Source of the DNA: Mycobacterium attenuatum
GTDB taxonomy: Bacteria; Actinomycetota; Actinomycetes; Mycobacteriales; Mycobacteriaceae
Direction: 5' to 3'
NCBI RefSeq assembly: GCF_900566085.1
Contig: NZ_UPHT01000025.1
Location: forward strand, 1-60,351
Length of the DNA stretch: 60,351 nt
Below, piece after piece: positions 1 to 8,337 of the stretch (positions within the stretch are counted from its first letter, which is position 1; every line of letters begins with the position of its first letter). Under the pieces are notes generated by a model, which saw only the letters and a list, made by a program, of their open reading frames with translations, made no database searches and was not told where the DNA came from. Made by a program: the position numbers and the translations under genes.

Positions 1-51
1 CCCGCGGCCAGCTCATGCGCGGCGACCCGCCGCGCATGAGCTGGCCGCGGG
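1..51. repeat. Perfect 24-bp inverted repeat with 3-nt loop at the sequence start
   Basis: Bases 1-24 are the exact reverse complement of bases 28-51, leaving a loop of only ACC. The right arm contains the hemB start codon and its first codons, so the right arm is real coding sequence. The left arm lies at the very end of the sequence, which is where a fold-back read or assembly artefact would sit. It could also be a true hairpin that blocked sequencing. Confidence 0.9.
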
Positions 52-1016
52 AGCGGCCACGCCGGCTCCGCTCAACCCCCGCGATGCGCCGGTTGGTGGC
101 GCAAACCTCGTTGCAGGCAAGGCATTTGGTGTTACCGATGTTCGTCGCCGACGGTATATCGGAACCGCGCCCCATCCGTTCTATGCCGGGCGTGGTCCAG
201 CACACCCGTGATTCGCTGCGCAGCGCCGCCGCCGACGCGGTCGCTGCCGGCGTCGGCGGGCTGATGCTGTTCGGCGTGCCCCGTGACCGCGACAAGGACG
301 CCGTCGGCTCGGCCGGCACGGATCCGGACGGCATCCTCAACGTCGCGCTTCGGGATCTGGCCAAGGATCTGGGCGACGCGACGGTGTTGATGGCCGACAC
401 CTGCCTCGACGAGTTCACCGACCACGGGCACTGCGGCGTCCTGGACGAGCGCGGCCGGGTCGACAACGACGCCACCGTGGAGCGCTACGTGGAATTGGCG
501 CTGGCCCAAGCACAGTCAGGGGCACAGGTGGTCGGTCCGAGCGGAATGATGGACGGCCAGGTGGGCGCGATCCGCGACGGCCTGGACGCCGCCGGTTATC
601 CCGACGTGGCGATCCTGGCTTACGCCGCGAAGTTCGCCTCGGCGTTCTACGGCCCCTTTCGCGAGGCGGTGAGCTGCAGCCTTTCCGGAGACCGGCGGAC
701 CTACCAGCAGGAGCCGGGCAATGCGCGCGAGGCGCTGCGCGAGATCCAGCTGGATCTGGACGAGGGCGCCGACATCGTGATGATCAAACCGGCGATGGGG
801 TATCTCGACATCGTGTCCGCGGCTGCCGCGAATTCGCCGGTGCCGGTGGCGGCTTACCAGGTCTCGGGGGAGTACGCGATGATTTGCGCGGCCGCGGCTC
901 ACAACTGGATCGACGAACGCGCCGCCGCGCTGGAATCGCTGACCAGCATCCGGCGCGCCGGGGCCGATATCGTGCTCAGCTACTGGGCCGCCCAAGCGGC
1001 GGGTTGGCTTTCGTGA
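36..1016 (+). CDS. hemB: Delta-aminolevulinic acid dehydratase (porphobilinogen synthase)
   Basis: HemB condenses two 5-aminolevulinate molecules to porphobilinogen in the cytosol, the second common step of tetrapyrrole synthesis. The 326-aa product has the family's two active-site lysines, K199 in AYAAKFASAFYG and K251 in VMIKPAMGY, and the metal-site region DTCLDEFTDHGHCG at about 121-134. I chose the ATG at 36 because the following residues (MSWPRERPRRLRS) match the start of the mycobacterial protein as I remember it; an ATG at 15 in the same frame lies in the suspicious hairpin. A membrane-protein gene follows after 11 bp, as in M. tuberculosis Rv0512-Rv0513. hemL, the enzyme supplying its substrate, lies 22 kb downstream. 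Confidence 0.96.
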   Translation: MSWPRERPRRLRSTPAMRRLVAQTSLQARHLVLPMFVADGISEPRPIRSMPGVVQHTRDSLRSAAADAVAAGVGGLMLFGVPRDRDKDAVGSAGTDPDGILNVALRDLAKDLGDATVLMADTCLDEFTDHGHCGVLDERGRVDNDATVERYVELALAQAQSGAQVVGPSGMMDGQVGAIRDGLDAAGYPDVAILAYAAKFASAFYGPFREAVSCSLSGDRRTYQQEPGNAREALREIQLDLDEGADIVMIKPAMGYLDIVSAAAANSPVPVAAYQVSGEYAMICAAAAHNWIDERAAALESLTSIRRAGADIVLSYWAAQAAGWLS

Positions 1017-1027
1017 CGGAGGCTTCC

Positions 1028-1567
1028 ATGACATCAGCGCGGGACACCAGATCCAAGCCGTTGTTCTACGAACCCGGCGCCAGCTGGTATTGGTTGCTGG
1101 CCGGCCCGTTCGCAGCGGTTTCGATGATCTTGATCGAAATGTCCAGCGGCGGCGGGGTGGGGCTGGTAACGCCGGCGATTTTTCTGGTGATGGTGTCGGC
1201 GTTCGTGGCGGTGCAAGTGAAGGCGGCGCGCATCCACACCTCGGTGGAGCTGACCGAAGACGCGTTACGGCAGGGCACCGAGACCATTCTGGTGTCGGAG
1301 ATCGTGAAGGTGTTTCCCGAGCCGGAGAACTCGGTGGCTTCGGGCAAGCCGTTGGCCGGGTGGCAGTCGGCACGCGCACTCGGTGAACTGGTCGGGGTAC
1401 CCCGAGGCCGGGTGGGCGTCGGTCTGAAGCTCACCGGAGGCCGCACCGCCCAGGCCTGGGCGCGACGGCATCGTCATCTGCGCGCCGCGCTAACTCCACT
1501 GGTCACCGAACGTGTCGAACCCGTTCAGGTGGACGTCGACGACGACGACACGGGGTCGGCGCGGTGA
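1028..1567 (+). CDS. Conserved membrane protein, Rv0513-like (possibly DUF3093)
   Basis: This 179-aa protein has an N-terminal YEPGASWYWLLAGP stretch followed by two closely spaced hydrophobic helices at about 22-65. A soluble C-terminal part follows, containing VELTEDALRQG and ending in an acidic tail. The layout resembles the actinobacterial DUF3093 family, but I assign that only tentatively. The ATG at 1028 is 11 bp after hemB, and the stop overlaps the next gene's GTG by 4 nt, so the three genes probably form one transcript. Function is unknown; position and size fit M. tuberculosis Rv0513 (about 180 aa). The same frame stays open upstream into hemB, but that extension is not coding. Confidence 0.85.
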   Translation: MTSARDTRSKPLFYEPGASWYWLLAGPFAAVSMILIEMSSGGGVGLVTPAIFLVMVSAFVAVQVKAARIHTSVELTEDALRQGTETILVSEIVKVFPEPENSVASGKPLAGWQSARALGELVGVPRGRVGVGLKLTGGRTAQAWARRHRHLRAALTPLVTERVEPVQVDVDDDDTGSAR

Positions 1568-1857
1568 CCGCTCGTTACCGGGCGATGGCTGAGCTGACCG
1601 TGGCCTTGGCCGCGGTGGTGGCCACGGTGGCCAGCTGGCTGCATACCAGGTCGACGGTGGTGGTTGGGCCGGTTGCCGACGGGCAGCCGGTCACCGTGTC
1701 GGTGGTCTATCACCCGCAGCTGTTGGTGCTGACGTTGTTGCTGGCGACGGTCGCCGGAGTTCTCACGGTGGTGGGGGCGGCCCGGCTGCGGCGCAGTGCC
1801 CGGCCATCGGCGGGGACCGAGCCGACTACTGAGCCGACCGCTAAGCCGTCTTCCTGA
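1564..1857 (+). CDS. Small two-helix membrane protein, Rv0514-like
   Basis: The 97-aa product has a hydrophobic segment at about 8-26, a short extracytoplasmic loop containing PVADGQPVTV, a second hydrophobic segment at about 53-75, and a basic then Thr/Pro-rich C-terminus. It starts with GTG inside the GTGA overlap with the preceding gene, which suggests translational coupling. No catalytic motif is visible. Its last 17 bases overlap the end of the convergent STAS gene. It holds the position of M. tuberculosis Rv0514; the 13E12-family gene Rv0515 expected after it is not present. Confidence 0.8.
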   Translation: MTARYRAMAELTVALAAVVATVASWLHTRSTVVVGPVADGQPVTVSVVYHPQLLVLTLLLATVAGVLTVVGAARLRRSARPSAGTEPTTEPTAKPSS

Positions 1858-2290
1858 TCAGCGGCAGGACCAGCTGACGGCGGCTGACGATGGCGTCGGC
1901 CAAGTCGCGAAGCGCTTCGTGGACGGAACCGGTGAGGGGAAACAGTGCATCGCCGCGGTCGTCACCGAGCAGCTGGCGGACGGCTGGGCTCGCCACCAGC
2001 GACCACTGCACGCCGGCAGCATGGCAGTTCTCGTCGAGCATGTGCAACAGCGAGATAGCGGCCCCAGAGAAGTAGTTAACCTCGCTCAGGTCGAGGACCA
2101 CGGGATGATCCTCGAGGATGAACCGCTGCAGGTACCTGCCGACCTCATCGATGTTGACGGCGTCGATGTCGCCTCGGACGGTCACCACCGTTGCCAGGTG
2201 ACGACAATGCGCGCGAATGTGAGCGCCGGCGCAGTCGTAGGTCCAGTTTCCCTGTCGACTCGTCCGATCAGCGACGTCGGCGATAGTCAT
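1841..2290 (-). CDS. STAS-domain anti-anti-sigma factor, Rv0516c-like
   Basis: The 149-aa protein carries a STAS fold: LATVVTVRGDIDAVN, then VVLDLSEVNYFSGAAISLL at about 68-86, where the serine in the SGA position corresponds to the usual phosphorylation region. Such proteins bind anti-sigma factors and release sigma factors. The M. tuberculosis counterpart Rv0516c is reported to be phosphorylated by PknD on Thr2 and to affect SigF-dependent osmotic responses. I chose the ATG at 2290 over a GTG at 2302 because GAGG sits 6 nt upstream of it and because it puts Thr at position 2. It is divergent from the acyltransferase gene at 2665. Confidence 0.88.
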   Translation of the reverse strand: MTIADVADRTSRQGNWTYDCAGAHIRAHCRHLATVVTVRGDIDAVNIDEVGRYLQRFILEDHPVVLDLSEVNYFSGAAISLLHMLDENCHAAGVQWSLVASPAVRQLLGDDRGDALFPLTGSVHEALRDLADAIVSRRQLVLPLIRKTA

Positions 2291-2664
2291 GAGCGGCCTC
2301 ACTCCCCGTGGCAGTCTGCGCCCACGCTAGCCCGCAAACCTAAGGAGATCGAAAGCCGCGTCTAACTCTTTGCTAAGAGGGATTTTCGCCACATTGGCCG
2401 AGCTGCCAGCAACGTCGTTCAGGGGCGCTGTCGCCCCCCGGCGGGTGATGGCCCATGGCAAGCTCCAGGGTGCGCCGGTGTCGTCGAGGCCGGCCCGCTG
2501 TTAGGCTGCAACGGCTGCCCATCGCCGGTCGGCGGGCTGGAGAACGGGCGGGCCGCCCGTTCAGCCGAACCAGTAGGCATTCGCCTGACGAGCATGTGCG
2601 CCGCCCGGCGGCGTGGGGCGGGGCACCGCCCGCTCGCGGGGGAGCTTGCGGGCAGGGCAATCAG
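2291..2664. other. Divergent intergenic region between the STAS gene and the acyltransferase gene
   Basis: This 374-bp stretch should hold the promoters of both divergent genes. A 9-bp perfect hairpin (arms 2542-2550 and 2554-2562, loop GGC) lies in the presumed leader of the acyltransferase gene and is not followed by a T run. The acyltransferase reading frame is open back to an ATG at 2455, but that part is Arg/Pro-rich and unlike coding sequence. GGTTT occurs on the minus strand near 2337, but no matching SigF -10 element follows at the right spacing. I see no gene here. Confidence 0.5.
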
Positions 2665-3945
2665 ATGAAGAAACAGCAGAGTCCAGACGGAAAGAACCTC
2701 GTGCGCACCGCAGACATCACGGGTCAGATCGGCGGGGAGATCAAGGCCCTGACCGGTTTGCGCATCGTCGCCGCGGTGTGGGTGGTGCTGTTTCACTTCC
2801 GGCCGATGCTGGGCGACGCATCACCTGATTTCCGTGCCGCCCTCGCGCCGCTGCTCAACTGCGGGGCGCAGGGCGTGGACCTGTTCTTCATCCTCAGCGG
2901 GTTCGTGCTGACCTGGAACTATCTCGAGCGCATGGGCCGCTCCTGGTCGACCCGGGCCACCCTGCATTTCCTGTGGCTTCGCCTGGCCCGGGTATGGCCG
3001 GTTTATCTGGTCACCATGCATCTGGCGGCGCTCTTGGTGATCCTGAGTCTGCACGTCGGCCATGTGCCGCTGCCGGAAGTGAGAGATCTCACAGCGATCA
3101 GCTATGTGCGGCAGATCCTGTTGGTGCAGTTGTGGTTTCAGCCGTTCTTCGACGGGTCCAGTTGGGACGGGCCGGCCTGGTCGATCAGTGCAGAATGGCT
3201 GGCCTACCTGCTGTTCGGGCTGCTGGTCCTGGTGATCTTGCGGATGGAGCGGGCCACGCGGGCTCGTAGCCTGATGCTGCTGGCTTTCGCCGCGTCGTTG
3301 CCGCCGGTGTTGCTGTTGTTGGCCAGCGGTCAGTTCTACACGCCGTGGAGTTGGCTGCCGCGCATCGTCACGCAGTTCATTGCGGGCGCGCTGGCCTGTG
3401 CCGCGGTGCGCCGGTTGCGGCTTTCCAATCGCGCTCGCCGCTTCGCCGGATACCTGTCCCTGCTGCTGATCGTGGGCATGGTGGGCATCCTGTACTGGTT
3501 GGACGCGCATCCCATCACCGGAGTCCTGGACAGCAGCGGGGTGGTCGACGTGCTGTTCGTGCCACTGGTGGTCACGCTGGCGGTCGGCCTGGGCAGCTTG
3601 CCCAGACTGCTGTCGACGCGGCTGATGGTCTACGGCGGGCAGATCTCGTTCTGCCTGTACATGGTCCACGAGCTGGTGCACACCGGGTGGGGCTGGGCGG
3701 TGCTTCAATTCGGTCTCACGCCCCAGGGCAACCCGTGGAAGTGGAACATCATCGGCCTACTCGTGATCGCGGTTGGTGCCTCGATGCTGCTGTATCACGT
3801 CGTCGAGGAGCCCGCGCGCCGCTGGATGCGCAGGATGGTAGATGTGCGAGCAGCGCACGGGCGAAGCGAACCCGCTGGGTCCACCAGCGCCAAGCTTCAT
3901 CCGGTCGACGCTGTCCGGGAGGGGATTTCGGCCCGCGCGGTGTGA
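2665..3945 (+). CDS. Integral membrane acyltransferase (AT3 family), Rv0517-like
   Basis: The 426-aa protein belongs to the AT3 (acyltransferase 3) family, which transfers acyl groups from the cytoplasm to surface sugars or lipids. The family signature is EIKALTGLRIVAAVWVVLFHF at the first membrane helix, with the conserved histidine, then GVDLFFILSGFVLTWN and several further hydrophobic helices. There is no fused SGNH domain. I chose ATG 2665, preceded by GGGCAGGG; the frame is open further upstream but looks non-coding. An SGNH hydrolase gene follows after 77 bp on the same strand, so acyltransferase and hydrolase may act on the same envelope ester. The substrate cannot be read from sequence. 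Confidence 0.88.
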   Translation: MKKQQSPDGKNLVRTADITGQIGGEIKALTGLRIVAAVWVVLFHFRPMLGDASPDFRAALAPLLNCGAQGVDLFFILSGFVLTWNYLERMGRSWSTRATLHFLWLRLARVWPVYLVTMHLAALLVILSLHVGHVPLPEVRDLTAISYVRQILLVQLWFQPFFDGSSWDGPAWSISAEWLAYLLFGLLVLVILRMERATRARSLMLLAFAASLPPVLLLLASGQFYTPWSWLPRIVTQFIAGALACAAVRRLRLSNRARRFAGYLSLLLIVGMVGILYWLDAHPITGVLDSSGVVDVLFVPLVVTLAVGLGSLPRLLSTRLMVYGGQISFCLYMVHELVHTGWGWAVLQFGLTPQGNPWKWNIIGLLVIAVGASMLLYHVVEEPARRWMRRMVDVRAAHGRSEPAGSTSAKLHPVDAVREGISARAV

Positions 3946-4022
3946 GGGTTGCAGCGCGTCGACGGCGAGTCCGCCCGTATTTTTCATACGATGACGACGC
4001 CGTTTCCCAGCGGAGGTTGGTA

Positions 4023-4697
4023 GTGAGTCGGGTTGCCATGTTCATCATCGTTCTCACGTTGATGGTCGGCCTGGTACCCAGACATTTGAGCTACCGCCCA
4101 CTGACGATGGACTTTCGGCTCACACATCTGGCGGTTATCGGTGACTCCTATACCGCCGGCACCGACGAGGGCGGTCTGGGCGCCAAGTCATGGACGGCAC
4201 GCGCCTGGCAGCAGCTGGCAAAAGGCGGTGAGCGGGTTGCACCCGAGGTGGCAGCCGAGGGCCGGGCTGGCTACGGGGTACCCGGCGACCACGGCAGCAT
4301 CTTCGAGGATCTGACTGCTCGGGCCGTCAAGCCCGACGATGTGCTGGTGGTGTTCTTCGGCTCCCGCAACGACGAGGGCGTCGAACCCGAACTCCTGTCC
4401 GAAAAGGCCCGCGGGACTTTCGATTTGGCGCGCCGCCTAGCACCGGGGGCGAGGTTTCTGGTGATCGGGCCGCCGTGGCCGACGGCCGATGTCCCCGACT
4501 GGGTGCTGCAGATTCGCGACGTCCTCAACGCCGCGGCCCACGCCGCGGGAGCGACGTTCGTCGATCCGATCGGCGACGGTTGGTTCGTCGACAGGCCGGA
4601 GTTGATCGGTGCCGACGGCGTGCACCCCAACGACGCAGGACATCAATACCTGGCGGACAAGATCGCACCGCTGATTCGGGCGCAGTTGCTTGGATGA
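4023..4697 (+). CDS. Exported SGNH/GDSL-type hydrolase, Rv0518-like
   Basis: The 224-aa product begins with a short basic N-terminus and one hydrophobic helix (residues 5-17), which is a signal peptide or anchor. SGNH blocks follow: VIGDSYTAG with the nucleophilic serine, the block with FGSRND, and DGVHPNDAGHQ supplying the catalytic Asp and His. These enzymes are esterases or lipases, or remove acyl groups from sugars. The start is GTG 4023 with GGAGG 6 nt upstream. It follows the AT3 acyltransferase gene, an arrangement matching Rv0517-Rv0518, and converges with a minus-strand gene group ending at 4752. Confidence 0.88.
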   Translation: MSRVAMFIIVLTLMVGLVPRHLSYRPLTMDFRLTHLAVIGDSYTAGTDEGGLGAKSWTARAWQQLAKGGERVAPEVAAEGRAGYGVPGDHGSIFEDLTARAVKPDDVLVVFFGSRNDEGVEPELLSEKARGTFDLARRLAPGARFLVIGPPWPTADVPDWVLQIRDVLNAAAHAAGATFVDPIGDGWFVDRPELIGADGVHPNDAGHQYLADKIAPLIRAQLLG

Positions 4698-4751
4698 GCC
4701 GGCCGATTTTCGTCCAAATCGTCAGCCGCACAAGGAGTTAATCGTCGCCAT

Positions 4752-4868
4752 TCAGTCTTCTGCGTGCCTTTCGTAGTCCCAACGCTCAAGGCGCGCTTGC
4801 AATTGCACGAGACCGAGCCCCGCGACCGGCGCGAGCGCCGTCACAAATACGAGCATCAACGGACTCAT
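4752..4868 (-). CDS. 38-aa single-helix small protein
   Basis: GGAGG stands 7 nt before an ATG at 4868, followed by 38 codons and TGA. The product starts MSPLMLVFVTALAPVAG, a hydrophobic helix of about 20 residues, and ends in a charged tail LERWDYERHAED. Short proteins of this layout sit in or at the membrane. It lies 93 bp downstream of the AT3-SGNH acyltransferase gene on the same strand and may be its last cistron. I recall similar tails in other mycobacterial small proteins but cannot name a family. A strong ribosome binding site and sensible composition support it; no function is assigned. Confidence 0.6.
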   Translation of the reverse strand: MSPLMLVFVTALAPVAGLGLVQLQARLERWDYERHAED

Positions 4869-4961
4869 CTCGAAACCTCCAAGACTGCTTCAGTGATAAC
4901 ACGTTCGGCGTCGTTATGTGGTTCATCCGCAAAGAAATTCATCGGTGTCGTCAATCAAACT

Positions 4962-7139
4962 TCACGCCCCCGCCAGGGTCCGGTCGACCAGCGCACCCAG
5001 CACCGGCGCCAACATCTGGGAGTACTCGGTGGTGACGTGGTTGTCGTCGCGGAACACCAGCGTGTTGCCGACGATCACCGGACAACGATCAGCGGCGCAG
5101 AACAGCTCGGTCAGGTCCACATACTGCCCGCCGCCGGCTGCGGTGGCCGCCTCCTCGGCGGCGACGCCGGCAGCGTTGGTGGCCAGGGACCGCTGCGGCG
5201 CGCAGGCGCCTGCGTCGTCCAGGTGCGCCGACAGGCACGTCGGCACCGAGGACTGCGGATCGGCGACCGGTCCCAATACCAGCACGGCCGAACCGAAGCT
5301 GCGAAGCTGCGCCACCGTCCGGGTCAGCGCATCCAGCCACGCCGGGTCGTAGGCCGCGAAGCCGAAGTCCGCGTGGTAGCGCCGGCTCATGCCCAGCACC
5401 ACCAGCCGCGGGCGCTCGGCTCGCAGCCGGTTCACGATCTCGGTGCGCCACTGTTCACACTCGGTGTACGTGCGGCCCAGATACGGGCTGACGATCGGCA
5501 GGTCCAGCAGTGGGCAGGTCACCTTGGCCAACGTCTCCAGTCGCCAGTGCCGCTGCCCGGCGGTCTGCTGAAGCGCCGGTTCCCACATGGCGGCATGGGA
5601 GTCGCCGACCAACGTGATTGTGGTCGGCGAGGCGGTGTCGCCGGAAGCGCACTCGTTCTGGCCGACTTCGCGCCAGGAGCGCAGGCAGCCGTTGACGAAG
5701 ACCGGCGCCTTGTCACCGGGCGCCGCCGCCAGCGGTGGGTCGATGTTGGACGGCACCGCCTGCACGCCGGCGGAGGCCGCGACCGCGTCGCGGACTTGGG
5801 CGAGCAGGGTGCCCACGGCCGCCTCCTGCGGACTGAGGGCTCCCGCGTCAGGGGCGCTCGGGGGTAATGCGGCGATCTTGGCCTGCGGCGCGGCAGCTCC
5901 GTGGCCGGCGGGGGCGGGCACTGCCGTTAGCAACACCGCGCATGCGCATGCCGCGACGCCGCTGGCCGCACCGGCCAGGGCGAGGCTTGCTTTGGCGGAC
6001 CGGCGCAACGCCGCGGCGAACCGGCCGGGATTCTCGACCAGATGCAGCGTGATCACCGCGAGCCCGGCGGAGACGATGGTCGCGGCCAGCCGGGCCGGCA
6101 GGCCGGCGGCATTGCCCAGCAGCGGCGGCATCAGCAACAGCAGCGGCCAGTGCCACAGATACCACGAATACGACACCCGCCCGATCGCCCGCATCGCCGG
6201 CCGGCACAGCAGACGGCCGACTCCCATGCCGCCGGTGACGCAGCCGCCGCCGATCACCAGTGCGGTGCCCAGGACCGGCAGCAGGGCGGCGGTGCCCGGG
6301 TATGGCGTGCTGGGACCCAGTTGGGTGCAGGTCAGCAGAATCAAGGCCAGGCCACCCCAGCCGACGATCGTCGCGGGCGTCAGCGGCAGCCGCCGCCATC
6401 GGTCGATCGACAGGGCCACGAGCCCGCCGACGGCCAGCTCCCAGGCGCGGGTGGGCAGCGAGAAGAACGCCCATGGCGGTGACGTCCGGGTCCAGATCGC
6501 GGCGCCGGCCAGCGACGCCGCGGCGACCAGGCCGAGGACTATCGCGTAGGGCGCGGTCCGCGCGACGGTGGCGCGGGCCGTACGTCGCAGCAGCCAGGCG
6601 GTACCAATGATCAGGGCCGGCCAGACCAGGTAGAACTGCTCCTCGACGCCCAGTGACCAGTAGTGCTGGAATGGCGAGGGCGCGAGGTCGGCATTCAGGT
6701 AGTCGGTGCCCTGGACAGCGAACCGGTAATTGCCGACATACAGGGCGCTGGCAATGCCGTCGACGAAGACTCGCCGCGCCTGCAGCGGCGGCAGCAAGAC
6801 GGCGGCGCCGATCGCGGTAACCACGCCGACGGCGGCCGCGGCCGGCAGCAACCGACGTGCCCTCGCGCCGTAAAAGCGGCCCAGTCCAACGGTTTTGGTG
6901 GTTGTCGCCTCGCGCCACAGCAATCCGGTGATGAGGAAGCCGGAGATGACGAAGAAGACGTCGACACCGATGTAGCCGCCGCTGATGCCCGGGATGCCCG
7001 TGTGGTACAGCACGACCGCGAGGATCGCCACGGCGCGCAAGCCTTCGATGTCGGGGCGGAAACCGGTTCCCCGATTGCGGGGTTGGGGCCGCGCTCTTGC
7101 GCTGGGCGGGTTCGGGGTGTCTTCCTGCGGGACTGTCAT
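4962..7139 (-). CDS. Membrane acyltransferase with C-terminal SGNH domain (OafA/YrhL type)
   Basis: This 725-aa fusion carries an N-terminal AT3 domain with RPDIEGLRAVAILAVVLYHTG (conserved His46), GVDVFFVISGFLITGLLW and SLGVEEQFYLVWP, and about ten membrane helices. After a linker comes an extracytoplasmic SGNH domain: GDSHAAMW with nucleophile Ser514, and DDNHVTT near the C-terminus for the Asp/His pair. Proteins of this class O-acetylate or O-acylate surface polysaccharides, glycolipids or peptidoglycan. The ATG at 7139 is 7 bp after the esterase gene's stop, so the two are probably co-transcribed. I recall no equivalent at this site in M. tuberculosis, so it looks like an accessory insertion between Rv0518 and Rv0519c. 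Confidence 0.93.
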   Translation of the reverse strand: MTVPQEDTPNPPSARARPQPRNRGTGFRPDIEGLRAVAILAVVLYHTGIPGISGGYIGVDVFFVISGFLITGLLWREATTTKTVGLGRFYGARARRLLPAAAAVGVVTAIGAAVLLPPLQARRVFVDGIASALYVGNYRFAVQGTDYLNADLAPSPFQHYWSLGVEEQFYLVWPALIIGTAWLLRRTARATVARTAPYAIVLGLVAAASLAGAAIWTRTSPPWAFFSLPTRAWELAVGGLVALSIDRWRRLPLTPATIVGWGGLALILLTCTQLGPSTPYPGTAALLPVLGTALVIGGGCVTGGMGVGRLLCRPAMRAIGRVSYSWYLWHWPLLLLMPPLLGNAAGLPARLAATIVSAGLAVITLHLVENPGRFAAALRRSAKASLALAGAASGVAACACAVLLTAVPAPAGHGAAAPQAKIAALPPSAPDAGALSPQEAAVGTLLAQVRDAVAASAGVQAVPSNIDPPLAAAPGDKAPVFVNGCLRSWREVGQNECASGDTASPTTITLVGDSHAAMWEPALQQTAGQRHWRLETLAKVTCPLLDLPIVSPYLGRTYTECEQWRTEIVNRLRAERPRLVVLGMSRRYHADFGFAAYDPAWLDALTRTVAQLRSFGSAVLVLGPVADPQSSVPTCLSAHLDDAGACAPQRSLATNAAGVAAEEAATAAGGGQYVDLTELFCAADRCPVIVGNTLVFRDDNHVTTEYSQMLAPVLGALVDRTLAGA

Positions 7140-7146
7140 CGGCCTC

Positions 7147-8007
7147 TTAGGACGCCATCCAGTCCAGTTCGCCGGGCAGCTGTTCGCGCCAATACTGCGC
7201 GTCGTGGCCGCCGGGTGAGAAGCTGCCCGACGGGGGTGCCTTCAGTTGGTGGACGAATTGGCGGGTCGCGAAATAGAAGCGGTCACCGGTACCGCAGTCC
7301 ACGCGCAGGGGAATCTGGTTCAGCGCAGGCAAACCCAGCACGCTGTGGGCGACCCAATCGTCGTAGCTGTCGAACGCCCCGGGCGCGCTGCCGGTGAACG
7401 AGGTGTACAGGGCGGGACTGATCGCGCAGATTCCGGCGGTCCGCGCCGGTCCCAGTCGAGCGCCCAGCAGCAGTGCGCCGTATCCGCCCATGGACCATCC
7501 CAAGAATCCCACCCGCGAGGTGTCCATCCCCATCGAGTCCAGCATCGGCAACAGCTCGTCGAGCACCATGGCGCCCGAGTCCGCTCCCGACCTCCGCCGA
7601 TGCCAATAGGTGTTGCCGCCGTCGACACCCACCACGGCAAAGGGCCGCTTGCCCGCTTTGGCGAGCTGAGCCAGGCCGTCTTCGACACCGAGATCGAGCA
7701 TCATGCCGGCGTTGCCATCCTTGCCGTGCAGGGCGATCACCGGCCGCAACATCTGGGTCTGGCCCGGCGGCAGTGCGATCACCCAATTCGTCTTCACACC
7801 GCCGCGAGCCGCCGAGATGAACGAGCCGGAAAGCCTGGTCGGCAAGCTGCTTCCGGCAGCCGGAGGTTCGAACGGGGCGGGCGCCTGCGGCGGCGCCGCC
7901 TGCGGCTTGAGCGGATCCAGCAGGGCGCTCAATGCCCACGCGCCGACGGCTCCGGCGCCGGCGCCGGCGCCGATGCGCAGCACCGCGCGACGGGTCAGGT
8001 CGGCCAC
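7147..8007 (-). CDS. Tat-exported alpha/beta-hydrolase (esterase), Rv0519c-like
   Basis: The 286-aa product opens with a twin-arginine signal, LTRRAVLRIGAGAGAGAVG, so it is likely exported folded. The mature part is an esterase-D-like alpha/beta-hydrolase: GFLGWSMGGYGALL with nucleophile Ser172 and GGHDAQYW with the probable catalytic His near the end. I chose GTG 8007 because it places the RR motif at residues 6-7, as in the remembered M. tuberculosis protein. The frame is open much further upstream but without a plausible signal. It is followed after 7 bp by the AT3-SGNH gene, so an acyl donor or esterase activity is paired with surface acylation. Confidence 0.88.
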   Translation of the reverse strand: MADLTRRAVLRIGAGAGAGAVGAWALSALLDPLKPQAAPPQAPAPFEPPAAGSSLPTRLSGSFISAARGGVKTNWVIALPPGQTQMLRPVIALHGKDGNAGMMLDLGVEDGLAQLAKAGKRPFAVVGVDGGNTYWHRRRSGADSGAMVLDELLPMLDSMGMDTSRVGFLGWSMGGYGALLLGARLGPARTAGICAISPALYTSFTGSAPGAFDSYDDWVAHSVLGLPALNQIPLRVDCGTGDRFYFATRQFVHQLKAPPSGSFSPGGHDAQYWREQLPGELDWMAS

Positions 8008-8337
8008 GGGGTCATAATGCCGCGCCGGCAGGCTATTTCCCTGCCAGCCACGCCGTATCGGTGGCCCAATCGTGATGCTTGACCGCAGCAGCCGGGGACG
8101 GACTTGGGTGCCGCGCGGTTTCGCTGCGACCGCCCGAATCCAAGGCGCTGGCCGCACACCGCACTGCACACTCTTGCACCACCCGGGGACCGGATTGGGG
8201 AGGTTTCGCCCTTGGGCGGCGGTGCTGCGGCCTCGATCATGGAGAGCACTCGGTATCGGCAGCACAGCACAACCCTCGTCGGCCGGGTCACCGTCCGGAC
8301 ATCACCTGGGGAACGTGGAAAGCGAAAGAGGACCCGA
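8008..8337. other. Divergent intergenic region upstream of the esterase and ssuD genes
   Basis: This 330-bp spacer separates the minus-strand esterase start from the plus-strand monooxygenase start and must contain promoters for both. I see the AGAGGA ribosome binding site for ssuD at about 8326-8331 and nothing else I can name: no convincing operator, small gene or terminator. The composition looks like decayed coding DNA. Confidence 0.4.
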
